Positions 1 to 8,981 are shown, counted from the stretch's first letter. The stretch: DNA of 64,000 nucleotides from Bdellovibrio sp. 22V (GCF_030169785.1 NZ_CP125854.1:1550001-1614000), one strand, 5' to 3'. The notes: generated from the sequence alone by a model not told the origin. Numbers and translations are program-made.

Positions 1-772
1 GACGATTTCTTTCAGAACGTGTGGCAATCACACGGCCATCGAGCACGCTTACAATCGGTGTGCCCGTTTTTGCGCGAAGATCGATTCCTTTATGCAAACG
101 GCGCTTCCTCAAAACGGGGTGTCTGCGCATGCCGAATTCACTTGTGGCAACAAGGCAGCCGCGTCCGCAGTTTTGAATCGGGCTGATCACTTGACCACGC
201 ACAGAGATTTTTTCAACAAGGTCCCACGTCTTTTCCTGGCGCAATCTTTCAACATGATTTGAAAGAGTATTAATGTGAGTAAGGTCGCCGGCCAAACGGA
301 AAGAATCATAGGACTGAATCACAGCATCGCCATTAGATTCAAGAGCCGACATCGTACTTAAAGAGTGCAAAGGCGCGCAGAAGTCCGTGCGGTCCGCGAT
401 TTCATCTTCGCGCACGTCTTCGTCCATCGCATCCACAATCGTCAAGCCGCAGATAAATTCAAGATTTGTTTTAATGTCTCTGGAGCCCGCGGGCAAGTAA
501 GGAAACTTCAGACGCTCCGGGCTTGTTTGTGAGTGAGTAAAAGCGCGATTCGCATCCAAAACATCAATCGATAAAATACTTTCTTCAGGAAGTTCTAAGG
601 CTGGTTTTAAAACTTGGCGGCCGTCCGTACGCACTGTTGGAAGATAGAGCTGAACGGAGGAGCTGTTCGTCAGATAAAGGGTGTCGTTGATTTCGTCAAA
701 AGCCATGGCTGCGGGAGCCGCAAGACTTGAAAGAACAAGTGCGCTCAGCGCCTTTGGAATCCATCTTTTCAT
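1..772 (-). CDS. Secreted M23-family (LytM-like) metallopeptidase, 3' part cut by window edge
   Basis: Reading leftwards from an ATG at 772, which has a strong GAGGAGG ribosome site 5 nt upstream, gives a signal peptide (MKRW then a hydrophobic stretch ending near AAPAAMA) and a long region without a recognised domain. It ends in a typical M23 start: FGMRRHPVL, then HKGIDLRAKTGTPIV and DGRVI. The HP and HKGID elements match the first zinc-ligand region of LytM/NlpD-type peptidases, which cleave peptide cross-links in peptidoglycan or act as amidase activators. The second metal motif (HxH) lies beyond base 1, so activity cannot be judged. Likely periplasmic. It stands alone on this strand, about 150 bp upstream of the ClC gene end. 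Confidence 0.85.
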   Translation of the reverse strand, partial: MKRWIPKALSALVLSSLAAPAAMAFDEINDTLYLTNSSSVQLYLPTVRTDGRQVLKPALELPEESILSIDVLDANRAFTHSQTSPERLKFPYLPAGSRDIKTNLEFICGLTIVDAMDEDVREDEIADRTDFCAPLHSLSTMSALESNGDAVIQSYDSFRLAGDLTHINTLSNHVERLRQEKTWDLVEKISVRGQVISPIQNCGRGCLVATSEFGMRRHPVLRKRRLHKGIDLRAKTGTPIVSVLDGRVIATRSERNR

Positions 773-919
773 AAAACCTCCTCAGGGACGTTCCGGTATG
801 GCAAGCCCTATTGCGAAGACCGGGCCAGGAAGGTGAGGAGGCTCTCATTTGCGTGTGAGTGGAAAATGCCCTGTTAAACTTCTTAGCAGAGGGCCCTTTT
901 GGGGCACTCGAAAGAAATC

Positions 920-2290
920 TTAAACGGTCTCCGTTATGGGCTGTGCAGAGGCATTTTGTTTAATGAGCCCGTGTGCGGCCTTTTCGTAAAAGCCCTTCGC
1001 ACTGATAAGACGTGCGGAAAAGTTTGCAATCAACGAGGAAAGCATTAAGTACAAAATGATTTCGTGGGAGTCACTCATCTCAAGCACCAAAACAAATGAA
1101 GTGAAAGGAGTGCGCGAAATTCCCGTGAGGAACGCCACCATTCCCACCATGATCATCAGCTTCATGCTGGCAAAGCCAAAGAGGCTGCTAAGATATTGTC
1201 CCAAAGCTGCGCCACTGGACAGAGCGGGTGCAAACACACCGCCCACCACGCCACCGATATAGGTGAAGAGGTTTCCGAAAATACGCGCAATCGGCAAAAG
1301 AGGATCGACGGGACCGGTGGGATTTTTAAGAAGATCCACCATCACGGTTTTACCTGCTCCAATTGTTGAAGGCCCGCAAAACCAAATCGTCAAACTCAAC
1401 AGAGCACCGCAAAGAGCCGTCAAAAAAACCTTCAGCCAAAAGTTTTTTTGACTGCGCCAGGTTGTGAAACGAAACAGAAATTCAGCAAACAGACTTCCAA
1501 GAACACCGACGATGCCCGCAATGATGATCGTTTGATAAAAGACCTCGCCGGGAAGAGTCCCAAAATTGGAATCACCCAGATAAAGATAATTTCCTAAAAA
1601 CAATTGCGCCAGAATACCCGCGATGATAACCGCCTGGAAAACCGCCGTACGCACGGTGCTAATATGCGCTTTAGAGAGTTCTTCAATCGCAAAAACGATT
1701 CCCCCTAAAGGAGTATTAAACGCTGACGCCAAACCCGCGGCACCTCCCGCCAGAATCATCGCAGGTAATTGCGGTCGCGGAAAACGACGAGGCCACAAGC
1801 GGGAGAATTGATAAAACACCGCAGTTGAAACCTGCAAAGTCGGTCCCTCTCGGCCGGTAACACCGCCGCCTAAAACGCAGATCGAAGACGCGAGGATTTT
1901 AATAAAAATCATGCGCACGCCGAGAAGCTTTTTTAAAAAGGGATGGTTTTCTTGTGAAAGCTCAACGGCCGCGACAACCTGAGGAATCCCACTGCCAATA
2001 GATTCCCGGGAAATAAAATGTCCCAATAAAAAAGACGCGAGCACCGCCAGCGGCGCTGTCCACAGAATGACGGAGCTATGAGCCTGCGTGTGCGCCCAGG
2101 TTTCACAGATCATAAAAAGTTTATTATAAAACACGGAGATCAAAGCGGCGATGCCGGTTGAAATCCAAAAGGGGAGATTAAAAAGTATTTTGTGTTGCGC
2201 GCTTCGCACGCGCTCATGCTTGAGAATTCGTGATGGATGCATTCGAGTAGAAATAACAGCAATGTGCGGACGAAGCACATCCCTCTGCAT
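920..2290 (-). CDS. ClC-family chloride channel / H+/Cl- antiporter
   Basis: A 456-residue polytopic membrane protein carrying the three ClC selectivity-filter signatures in order: GSGIPQV, GREGPTLQ with the gating glutamate, and GVFAP. It would move chloride (or another anion) across the inner membrane, possibly against protons. There is no C-terminal CBS pair, as in other short bacterial ClCs. The segment that carries the central tyrosine in E. coli ClcA (EMTDNYQ) reads EMSDSHE here, so that tyrosine appears to be histidine. The first ATG has no clear ribosome site, and an internal ATG at 2242 is an alternative start. It lies 35 bp downstream of the DUF2914 gene and may share its transcript. 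Confidence 0.9.
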   Translation of the reverse strand: MQRDVLRPHIAVISTRMHPSRILKHERVRSAQHKILFNLPFWISTGIAALISVFYNKLFMICETWAHTQAHSSVILWTAPLAVLASFLLGHFISRESIGSGIPQVVAAVELSQENHPFLKKLLGVRMIFIKILASSICVLGGGVTGREGPTLQVSTAVFYQFSRLWPRRFPRPQLPAMILAGGAAGLASAFNTPLGGIVFAIEELSKAHISTVRTAVFQAVIIAGILAQLFLGNYLYLGDSNFGTLPGEVFYQTIIIAGIVGVLGSLFAEFLFRFTTWRSQKNFWLKVFLTALCGALLSLTIWFCGPSTIGAGKTVMVDLLKNPTGPVDPLLPIARIFGNLFTYIGGVVGGVFAPALSSGAALGQYLSSLFGFASMKLMIMVGMVAFLTGISRTPFTSFVLVLEMSDSHEIILYLMLSSLIANFSARLISAKGFYEKAAHGLIKQNASAQPITETV

Positions 2291-2325
2291 CGAAACGGTG
2301 CATCATTTGTTTATCCGCAATCTTG

Positions 2326-3417
2326 TTAGAAGAACTCTTTGTAAAAAATCCGCTCGGAATTTTCGGCGAGTTTTGTGACGTTAAAATAGATGCGACCGAT
2401 TTCTCGCCCATCGGTGGTTTCAACACTGATGCGCCATTTTCCCTCGGAATAATTCTGTTTCGAGGCGAATCCGCGATAGCCCTCTTTGCGACCGCCGGCA
2501 ATACTCATGGGGATTTTATCTGTCGTTGTCCAGCCTGCAATCGGATCTTTGTAATACCAATGCAAGACAACCGAATCGCTAAAGCGGGCCGGGGAAAAAA
2601 TCTGAGCAAAGAAATAAATTTTGTCTTGTGGCTCGGCTTTGAAATTCTGATCGCCTCTGTGCCAAAACTGCCAGCGAGGCGTTTCGTGCGAAACGATGTA
2701 GCGGCCTTCCAGTTTTTCGATATCGTGATAAATGCCCATCGTTTGAATTGAAAGCGGGACTGGTGGAATCAAACCCACAATATAAAGAAGAAAGAAAAGC
2801 GCCAAAACACCGCCACCCGGGAAAAGAAGCCCCCTCTGCAGTTTTTGTGGATCTTTGATTTTCTTCTGTAACAACTGATAGGCGCCAAAAACACCAAGGC
2901 CAGTGAGGCCCAGCGAAATCAAAAAGGGCACAAGCCCGACGAATCCCAAAAGCACGGGCACCGTCACTGAAAAGAAACAAAACACACAGACGATGTAAAG
3001 ACCCAGCTTGATGTTAAACTCACTTTTTTGCACGCTCTTAAGTTCGTTAGCAACCATCAGAGCCATCAGCAAGGCGACAAAAACCACTGAAGAAAAGAGG
3101 GATGCGCTTTTTAAAAAGAAAAGAGAGTAAACACTGAGCAGGCTTCCTAAAAGGAAATGCACGACGAGCTGGCGATAATTCCAAAATTTTTCAAGACGGG
3201 GAGAAACCTGCCACGCTTGGTGTTTATCCAGGAAATCAAAAAATATAATCGCGCCCAAAATCGCGAGATAGGCTATTTGCTGAGCCACGCCCAGCCAATC
3301 ATCCACAGCGGAAAGAGTTAAAATATCAAAAAAGAAACCGCCCAGAAAAAAGGCGATGTCGACTTTTAGTTCATTCTCTTCGTAGTAACTCAGCAGGCGA
3401 TTCTTTAGATGGGTCAT
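2326..3417 (-). CDS. Multi-pass membrane protein with C-terminal DUF2914 domain
   Basis: The reading frame is open further upstream, but the ATG at 3417 (MTHLKNRLL) is preferred because earlier starts overlap the lipoprotein gene. About 363 residues: a short cytoplasmic N-terminus, roughly seven hydrophobic helices, then a soluble C-terminal region of about 110 residues. That region contains VVLHWYYKD, GGRKEGYRGFASK and SVETTDGREIGR, which resemble DUF2914, a domain with a strand-rich look and no known reaction. The domain probably faces the periplasm. It lies between the lipoprotein operon and the ClC gene on the same strand. Function unknown; the family assignment is from memory of its motif. 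Confidence 0.7.
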   Translation of the reverse strand: MTHLKNRLLSYYEENELKVDIAFFLGGFFFDILTLSAVDDWLGVAQQIAYLAILGAIIFFDFLDKHQAWQVSPRLEKFWNYRQLVVHFLLGSLLSVYSLFFLKSASLFSSVVFVALLMALMVANELKSVQKSEFNIKLGLYIVCVFCFFSVTVPVLLGFVGLVPFLISLGLTGLGVFGAYQLLQKKIKDPQKLQRGLLFPGGGVLALFFLLYIVGLIPPVPLSIQTMGIYHDIEKLEGRYIVSHETPRWQFWHRGDQNFKAEPQDKIYFFAQIFSPARFSDSVVLHWYYKDPIAGWTTTDKIPMSIAGGRKEGYRGFASKQNYSEGKWRISVETTDGREIGRIYFNVTKLAENSERIFYKEFF

Positions 3418-3547
3418 TGATTCATACTCTAACACGAGCGAAGGGGAAACTCTACCAATGTCCCAAAGCGAAAATGGCAGTCCGTTTTGAGAATCATGGA
3501 AACTTTGTCCATTTTGTAGACGATGAGTCCCAGCGTCGCCATACGAT

Positions 3548-4075
3548 TTAGAAAGATCCGCTGACGCTTTCCGCTTTGAGTTTGATATCTCCGTCGGATG
3601 TGGCTGTGTCGAGAGCATTCACGATACTTTGGATGTTCAAGTCAAGATTCTGCGAGGCTGTGAGGATCAGCGTGCCATCAAAACGGATGGTGATCGTATC
3701 GACACTTGTGAAACTTCCATTGGAATTAACGAGCTGAACGGATCGTCCCGAGACGCAATGAGTGTCCAAATCAAATTCCACGCGGGAGTACGTGCCGACG
3801 GGAACGGTGACAGTTGTAACAAGTGTTCCGGAGTTTACGACCGTCACTTCGCCTAAGCTCAAATCAATATTATCGGCGATCCCCGAAACAGGTTTAAAGC
3901 GCAGCCGTTTAAAACACATCTTCAAGCTGGAAACACTTTGTGTATCCGCCTCCATGGCTTTTAAGGATGCGTAGGACGCGAATTGGATTGCAACCACGGG
4001 GTTGCCAGTCGACGTTCCGTCAGAGTTCGCGCAACCGGCAAGAAAAAGTAGTAGGAGGAAATAGATTTTTTTCAT
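3548..4075 (-). CDS. Small lipoprotein, paralogue of the gene at 4911-5498
   Basis: 175 residues with a lipoprotein signal: MKKIYFLLLLFLAGC, lipobox LAGC. The mature part shares a clear scaffold with the lipoprotein two genes upstream: SSLKMCFKRLRFK, then a short acidic stretch, GEVT, VPxGTYxRxEFDLD, a Cys in a CxSGxSxQL motif, NGSF, and an ending KxAESVSGxx. Beta-rich, with two conserved cysteines (one in MCFKR, one in the C-S-G motif) that could pair in the periplasm. Its ATG overlaps the stop of the TIGR02147 regulator by 4 nt, so translation is coupled. No function can be named; the set-up suggests a regulated surface or periplasmic lipoprotein. Confidence 0.85.
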   Translation of the reverse strand: MKKIYFLLLLFLAGCANSDGTSTGNPVVAIQFASYASLKAMEADTQSVSSLKMCFKRLRFKPVSGIADNIDLSLGEVTVVNSGTLVTTVTVPVGTYSRVEFDLDTHCVSGRSVQLVNSNGSFTSVDTITIRFDGTLILTASQNLDLNIQSIVNALDTATSDGDIKLKAESVSGSF

Positions 4076-4911
4076 TTGTTGGCGTCTCCTTTTTTGGCGA
4101 CGGGAAATGTCGATAGTATCACATGATAGACCGGGCCGGCTTCCTGAAAATCAGAACTCAATGCTTCCACTTTTTTGAGGGTGTCATCAAGGATTCTTCG
4201 CAGACTCTCGATCTGATCCTCGGGAATCACGAACGTGTGCCCTAAAAGATTTCTTTGATCGCGAGGAGTCGCGTCGATGGATTCGGCAGCCAGCCTGAAC
4301 ATCTGCTTGTGGAACTCTCCTAATGAAAGACGGTAGACGCCGCTAAAGCAATCGAGTTGTTTTTGCGACTGTATCACCATGCCTGATTTCGTTCGGACAA
4401 GAAAACCCTGCTCCAAAAGAAAGTTTAAGGAGTTTTCAATCTCCTTAAGAGAAGCTTTATACACCAAACGCGCTTGAATCCATGTGGGGTCGGCTTGAAA
4501 GTCCCGACGGTGAGCCATCTCGCGAATCGTCACATGAAGCCAGTTCGCGAGGTATTGGTAGACTTCCAATTCTTTGGGATTCTTCTGACGAAAAGACCGG
4601 CTTTTGCGGATTTCTGCGAAGGCGTGAAGGCGATCCTGGCTTTTGCTGCCATCGGAAAGAATCAGCAAAGAGCGGAAGTAATGAGCTTCTTCTTGATTCA
4701 ACTTCAAGACTTCCTGAAGTTTCAAAAAAGATTTTTCAGAGAGATTTCTTTTTCCAGCAAGAATCATGGGGAGATATCCTGTCGAAAGGCCGCACTTCTC
4801 GGCGATGTCTCGTAAAGAGAGGGACTGGCTCTCTCGTGCATGATCGAACCAGTCCCGAAGGAATTCCCTGTAGTCATGATAATCAAAGATATCCAGGCTT
4901 TTTCTTTTCAT
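4072..4911 (-). CDS. TIGR02147-family regulator (HTH plus DUF4423-like C-terminal domain)
   Basis: 279 residues with the layout of TIGR02147 proteins, which are abundant in Bdellovibrio and Fibrobacter. The N-terminus reads IFDYHDYREFLRDWFDH. A helix-turn-helix follows (LSLRDIAEKCGLSTGYLPMI, then GKRNLSEKS), and then a C-terminal helical domain of about 170 residues. The HTH suggests DNA binding. The gene is sandwiched between two paralogous lipoprotein genes and overlaps both: its ATG shares base 4911 with the upstream stop, and its stop overlaps the next ATG by 4 nt. It may control its own operon through the palindromes at 5606-5706. That role is an inference, since no TIGR02147 protein here is tested. 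Confidence 0.85.
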   Translation of the reverse strand: MKRKSLDIFDYHDYREFLRDWFDHARESQSLSLRDIAEKCGLSTGYLPMILAGKRNLSEKSFLKLQEVLKLNQEEAHYFRSLLILSDGSKSQDRLHAFAEIRKSRSFRQKNPKELEVYQYLANWLHVTIREMAHRRDFQADPTWIQARLVYKASLKEIENSLNFLLEQGFLVRTKSGMVIQSQKQLDCFSGVYRLSLGEFHKQMFRLAAESIDATPRDQRNLLGHTFVIPEDQIESLRRILDDTLKKVEALSSDFQEAGPVYHVILSTFPVAKKGDANK

Positions 4912-5498
4912 TAGTTGGCAAGTTCCCCGCTGACGCTTTCGGCAGCGACTTTAAGGTCCGGGCCATTGTACGAATTAAGCTGATCAAGAATGTTTTGCAC
5001 TCCCAGAGTCAAAGCCCCATCCGTATCCGCCGTAAATGTTCCAGAGAATTTGATCGTGATTGTCTGATTCGTTGAAAAACTGCCATTGCCGTTTGTCAGC
5101 TGGATGCTTTTTCCCGAAGCACAATCGGAATCTAGATCAAATTCAATGCGTTTGTAAGTTCCGGGCGGGACAGATACTGTGCCGAGTGAAGCGCCACTGC
5201 TGCTAATAGTGACTTCACCGATCGCAAAATCCACGTTGTCTTCATTCGTTTCCGGAGACGTCGTGTTCTCGTCAGCCAATTTGAAGCGCAGACGTTTAAA
5301 GCACATCTTCAAAGAGGTCACGGCGGCGTTCGCCTCTTTGATTCCCAAAAGTCTCCACAGCGGCTTGCTGTTTTGGGCCGTTGAATAAGAGCCGAATTGC
5401 AGCTGGATGGTGAGCGGACTCTGTGAGCTGTCTGGGGCACACGCTGAAAGAGACAAACCTATTAAAACGGCTGTTGCAAGGGTCGTTACTTTTCTCAT
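4911..5498 (-). CDS. Lipoprotein, first gene of the TIGR02147 operon
   Basis: 195 residues. The N-terminus MRKVTTLATAVLIGLSLSAC ends in an LSAC lipobox, so the protein should be lipidated after export. The mature part is paralogous to the lipoprotein at 3548-4075 (shared MCFKRLRFK, GEVT, GTYKRIEFDLD, SIQLTNGNGSF, ESVSG). It differs by an insertion of about 25 residues near the N-terminus (SKPLWRLLGIKEANA region). The start has an AGGAGGT-like ribosome site just upstream. It heads the three-gene operon; the promoter must lie in 5499-5808, where the palindromic sites are found. Function unknown. Confidence 0.85.
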   Translation of the reverse strand: MRKVTTLATAVLIGLSLSACAPDSSQSPLTIQLQFGSYSTAQNSKPLWRLLGIKEANAAVTSLKMCFKRLRFKLADENTTSPETNEDNVDFAIGEVTISSSGASLGTVSVPPGTYKRIEFDLDSDCASGKSIQLTNGNGSFSTNQTITIKFSGTFTADTDGALTLGVQNILDQLNSYNGPDLKVAAESVSGELAN

Positions 5499-5605
5499 TC
5501 TAAAACCTCCTGTTTACGCATCGAGAGTTTAGGAATTCTATGCTCCCGATTTCTGCTTTCAGGATAAGGTGTCCCTTTTGGATAGCACATAAATTAATTC
5601 CAAAA

Positions 5606-5706
5606 TGTGATCATGCCATTTCGATAATTAATCCTAATATCAGGTACTTAAAATATATAGTAATTTCAATGTGATCACAAAAAACAACAGAAAAGTGATC
5701 ACTTTT
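5606..5706. promoter_or_regulatory. Three TGATCA-centred palindromes upstream of the lipoprotein operon
   Basis: The 310-bp gap 5499-5808 carries three related sites: TGTGATCA at 5606-5613 (half matching beyond the core), TGTGATCACA at 5670-5679 (perfect 10-bp palindrome) and AAAAGTGATCACTTTT at 5691-5706 (perfect 16-bp palindrome). The last two are centred 24 bp apart, close to two helical turns plus. They resemble CRP/FNR half-sites (TGTGA/TCACA) with the usual 6-bp spacer missing. They lie 110-210 bp before the ATG at 5498 and are plausible operators for this operon. The rest of the gap is AT-rich with a weak hairpin near 5756-5790 after prpB. Confidence 0.55.
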
Positions 5707-5808
5707 GAGACGTTTTTAGGTTGAAAGGCCGGTTTTTTATGGGGGAAAGTGAGAAGGAAGCTGCATGAAGTGATGTTTCCTACAGCTTCCGCTTTATTCA
5801 ATTTAGGA

Positions 5809-6708
5809 TTACTTCAGAGTGAAGTTAAAGATACTCGCGTCGAAAGAGTTGTATTCATCATAACGAGTGAGCGTGTACAAGTCTTTACGGTGTTGCATCT
5901 TATCCAGAAGACCTTCTTGCGTGCCTTTGGTTTTGATCTCGGCCAAGCCGTTGACTGTAGCACCCATCGCAAGACGGAATGTCGTCACAGGGTAGATCAC
6001 GATGTTGTAACCCAGATTTGAAAGCTCTTCGTAAGTGTAAAGACGGCCTTTACCGAACTCAGTCATATTCGCCAAAAGAGGCACAGACACAGCCTTACGG
6101 AATGTTTCAAATTCTTTTTCGTTTTCGAGCGCTTCCGTGAAGATACAATCCGCACCTGCATCAATATAAGCTTTCGCACGGTCGATCGCTTTATCAAGAC
6201 CTTCAACAGCACGAGCATCCGTACGCGCGATCAAAAGAAAGTTTTCGTCCAACTTTTTGCCGCGAGCCGCGGCTGCGACTTTACGAGTCGCTTCGTCACG
6301 AGTCACAAGACCTTTGCCGTCAAGATGACCACAGCGCTTCGGATTGATTTGGTCTTCGATATGACAACCAGCCAAACCCATTTCGATCATCTCTTGCACA
6401 GTGCGAGTGGCACTCATCGGCTCACCAAAGCCTGTGTCGATGTCGATGATCGTCGGAAGTTTTGTCGTACGTGCAATTTGACGACCACGCTGAGCGACTT
6501 CCGTCAAAGAGGTCAAACCGATATCAGGATAACCGAGATCATTGGAAAGCACGGACCCCGAGATGTAAACCCCGTCAAATCCTTGCTTCTCAATCGCCAT
6601 ACTCACAAGTGGGGACCACGAACCCGGAAACTGCAAGAGCTTCCCAGACTTCAAAGCCTCACGAAAATTTTTACGCTTTTGCGCGGGAGTAATTTCAGGA
6701 AATAACAT
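5809..6708 (-). CDS. prpB: Methylisocitrate lyase
   Basis: 299 residues from the ATG at 6708, chosen because GGAGGT lies just upstream; longer in-frame starts have none. It belongs to the isocitrate lyase/PEP mutase superfamily, with the motif sequence FDGVYISGSVLSNDLGYPD, DIDTGFGE (Mg2+ site) and the active loop KRCGHLDGK carrying the catalytic cysteine. It splits 2-methylisocitrate into pyruvate and succinate in the methylcitrate cycle for propionate. prpD is directly upstream on the same strand, but a terminator-like hairpin lies between them, so the two may be transcribed in part separately. No methylcitrate synthase (prpC) is nearby. Confidence 0.93.
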   Translation of the reverse strand: MLFPEITPAQKRKNFREALKSGKLLQFPGSWSPLVSMAIEKQGFDGVYISGSVLSNDLGYPDIGLTSLTEVAQRGRQIARTTKLPTIIDIDTGFGEPMSATRTVQEMIEMGLAGCHIEDQINPKRCGHLDGKGLVTRDEATRKVAAAARGKKLDENFLLIARTDARAVEGLDKAIDRAKAYIDAGADCIFTEALENEKEFETFRKAVSVPLLANMTEFGKGRLYTYEELSNLGYNIVIYPVTTFRLAMGATVNGLAEIKTKGTQEGLLDKMQHRKDLYTLTRYDEYNSFDASIFNFTLK

Positions 6709-6799
6709 AGAACCTCCAAAGTAGCGGGCCCTAGTAATATAGCAGGATCGGGCCCCTGTGAAAACCCTCGTCCTGTTCCTGGAGGAGGGCTCATAAAAC

Positions 6800-6822
6800 A
6801 AAAGGTCCGAAGCGGACCTTTT
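6800..6822 (-). terminator. Rho-independent terminator after prpD
   Basis: A perfect 10-bp inverted repeat (AAAAGGTCCG, 3-nt loop, CGGACCTTTT) sits 14 bp past the prpD stop. On the minus strand it is followed by TTTTGTTTT-like sequence, giving a usable terminator or attenuator ahead of prpB. The symmetric A/T tails mean it could also work on the plus strand, but no plus-strand gene ends there. Confidence 0.75.
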
Positions 6823-6836
6823 GTGAGGCAAAGGAT

Positions 6837-8345
6837 CTAGAAGATACCTTTGTTGTCTCGTTTATTGTTCACCAATTTGTCGATAGGAATCTGTACGTTC
6901 AACTGTTGAACTTCTTCCGCAGTCAAAGATTCCAAACGCTCAACAAGACCGATGAAACGGTTGCGTTCTTCTTTTGTGATGATTCCTTCAGTCAATGTAT
7001 CAAACTTACGGATGTAGTCCGCGCGTTTGAATGGACGGGCACCTGCTGGGTGAGCATCGGCAACGCCCAACTCGTCAACGATCTTAGAGCCGTCTTTCAT
7101 CGTGATTTCTACGCGGCCGCCGAAACGTTTTTTGTCGGGATCTTGCTCGTGGTACCAAGCAGTCCATTGTTTGTCTTCAACTGTAGAAATCTTGTGCCAC
7201 AAAGCCACAGTGTCTGGGCGTTTCGCGCGCTCTGGAGCGTACGAATTAACGTGGTGCCAAGTTCCGTCTTGAAGAGCCACTGCGAAGATGTACATGATTG
7301 AGTGATCAAGAGTTTCGCGAGATGCGTTTGGATCCATTTTTTGAGGATCATTCGCGCCCGTACCGATCACGTAGTGCGTGTGGTGAGACGTGTGGATCAC
7401 GATGTCTTTGATGTCGTCGAAGTTTTTGATCATCGGCTTCATTTTGCGAGCCAAGTCGATCAACGCTTGAGACTGGTACTCTGCAGAGTGTTCTTTTGTG
7501 TACGTCTCAAGGATCGCGCGTTTTTCTTCGCCTACTTCTGGAAGTGGAACTTCGTATTTACCGTCTTTGCCATCAAGCATGTAAGCGATAACAGAGTCTT
7601 CACCTTCATAGATTGGTGATGGAGCGCCTTCACCGCGCATAACACGGTCGACAGCCTCAACAGCCAATTTACCAGCGTGTGCCGGAGCATAAGCTTTCCA
7701 AGAAGAGATTTCACCTTTACGAGATTGACGAGTCGTGAAGGACACGTGCACCGCTTGTTGAACCGCTTGGAAAATAGTTTCAGTTGGAAGTGACAACAAA
7801 GTCCCGATACCCGCCGCTTGCGCTGGGCACAAGTGCGCAATATGGTCTTTTTTATGTTTGTGAAGGCAGATTGCTTTTACAAGGTCTACGTGAACTTCGT
7901 AACCAGTGACGATACCTTTAAGAAGTTCTTTACCGTTTTTACCCATTTGTTGCGCCACTGCCAAGATCGCAGGGATGTTATCGCCAGGGTGAGAATAGTC
8001 TGCCGCCAAGTAAGTATCATGGAAATCCAGCTCACGAACCGCAGTGCCATTCGCCCAAGCCGCCCATTCACAGTCAAATTTTTGATCGTTCGGCATACCG
8101 AATACAGTCGCACCACCATTGCGAGGATGCGCAATCGCCATAGCGCGAGCGGAAGCGACAGGACGGCGGTTTGCAGCCGCGATAGCGACAGAGGCATTGT
8201 CGATGATACGGTTGATAACCATATCTACAACGTCAGCTTTGATCGGCGCATTGTCAGAGGCAATTTCAGCAATTTTCCAAGCAAGCTGATCTTTACGATC
8301 CAACTTTTCTTTGGACGGATAAACACGTACTAAATGTTTCTTCAT
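6837..8345 (-). CDS. prpD: 2-methylcitrate dehydratase (MmgE/PrpD family)
   Basis: 503 residues from the ATG at 8345 ([11 protein letters not shown]), which has a GGGA ribosome site; the open frame continues upstream without one. It shows the MmgE/PrpD pattern: [20 protein letters not shown] near the N-terminus, then [20 protein letters not shown] with the conserved substrate-binding His/Asp, and a C-terminal iron-free dehydratase domain ending in [10 protein letters not shown]. It converts 2-methylcitrate to 2-methylaconitate in the propionate pathway. It precedes prpB. The partner synthase is absent from the window and must be encoded elsewhere if the cycle runs. Confidence 0.93.
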   Translation of the reverse strand: MKKHLVRVYPSKEKLDRKDQLAWKIAEIASDNAPIKADVVDMVINRIIDNASVAIAAANRRPVASARAMAIAHPRNGGATVFGMPNDQKFDCEWAAWANGTAVRELDFHDTYLAADYSHPGDNIPAILAVAQQMGKNGKELLKGIVTGYEVHVDLVKAICLHKHKKDHIAHLCPAQAAGIGTLLSLPTETIFQAVQQAVHVSFTTRQSRKGEISSWKAYAPAHAGKLAVEAVDRVMRGEGAPSPIYEGEDSVIAYMLDGKDGKYEVPLPEVGEEKRAILETYTKEHSAEYQSQALIDLARKMKPMIKNFDDIKDIVIHTSHHTHYVIGTGANDPQKMDPNASRETLDHSIMYIFAVALQDGTWHHVNSYAPERAKRPDTVALWHKISTVEDKQWTAWYHEQDPDKKRFGGRVEITMKDGSKIVDELGVADAHPAGARPFKRADYIRKFDTLTEGIITKEERNRFIGLVERLESLTAEEVQQLNVQIPIDKLVNNKRDNKGIF

Positions 8346-8438
8346 GGTAGTCCCTTTCTGGTAATGAAAAACGAAACAGCCAAAACTATCTTGGTGTCCA
8401 GAAAGGGTCAAGAATCAGAGAGAAGACGACCTCTTCAC

Positions 8439-8981
8439 TCAGCGCGTCGCGGAGTGCAGCCAGCCTTGCTTGTCGTGGAAATTCGCGGTCGGAAGAGGAT
8501 GATGAAGGGACCAATAGCTCACGCCTTCGTCTTTGAACTCAATCACGGCTGTCAAACCAACGAGAGTCGCGGTGACGGGAGTTTCGCTGGAAATATCGAA
8601 CTGAAAGCGCGCCTGATGAGAGTCCACCTCGTGATGTCCCAGACGCACGGTGATATTGGCGGGGGCCATGCCTTCGCGATAGCTGCTAAAACTATAAGCA
8701 TTCCAAGATCCATTCGGGGCGCAGTTGATCTCGATATAAGGATCCTGAGGGCGAGATCCCGCAGCAAAAAATACTTCCAGGCACGTGTGTTTCCAAAGCT
8801 CGTCCTGGCGTTGAGGCGAAGTGTCTTTAGGCCAAATAATTTTCGTGAGGTCGCCTTGCAGATGAAAATCGCAGGCCAGCGAGGTTGGCGACGTTTGTGT
8901 CAGATTGGCCGTGATGGCAAGACGGTTGGTTGAAGCCGTCGCTTTAAAGGGAATCAGATTTTTCACTATTTTCTCTCCCAC
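8439..8981 (-). CDS. DOMON-like domain protein
   Basis: 180 residues, no signal peptide. The strings LWKHTCLEVFF, DPYIEINCAPNGSWNAYSFSSYREGM and an ending YWSLHHP fit the small bacterial DOMON-like family (a beta-sandwich related to sugar- and haem-binding DOMON domains). The ligand is unknown. The N-terminus overlaps the end of the acyl-ACP thioesterase gene by 16 nt, so the two are cotranscribed and probably coupled. Family recognition is by motif only, and no reaction can be assigned. Confidence 0.7.
   Translation of the reverse strand: MGEKIVKNLIPFKATASTNRLAITANLTQTSPTSLACDFHLQGDLTKIIWPKDTSPQRQDELWKHTCLEVFFAAGSRPQDPYIEINCAPNGSWNAYSFSSYREGMAPANITVRLGHHEVDSHQARFQFDISSETPVTATLVGLTAVIEFKDEGVSYWSLHHPLPTANFHDKQGWLHSATR

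Noticed and set aside
7109-8333. Several 70-170-codon frames opposite or within prpD
   Set aside because: They are shadows of a strongly biased coding region and encode no recognisable domain.
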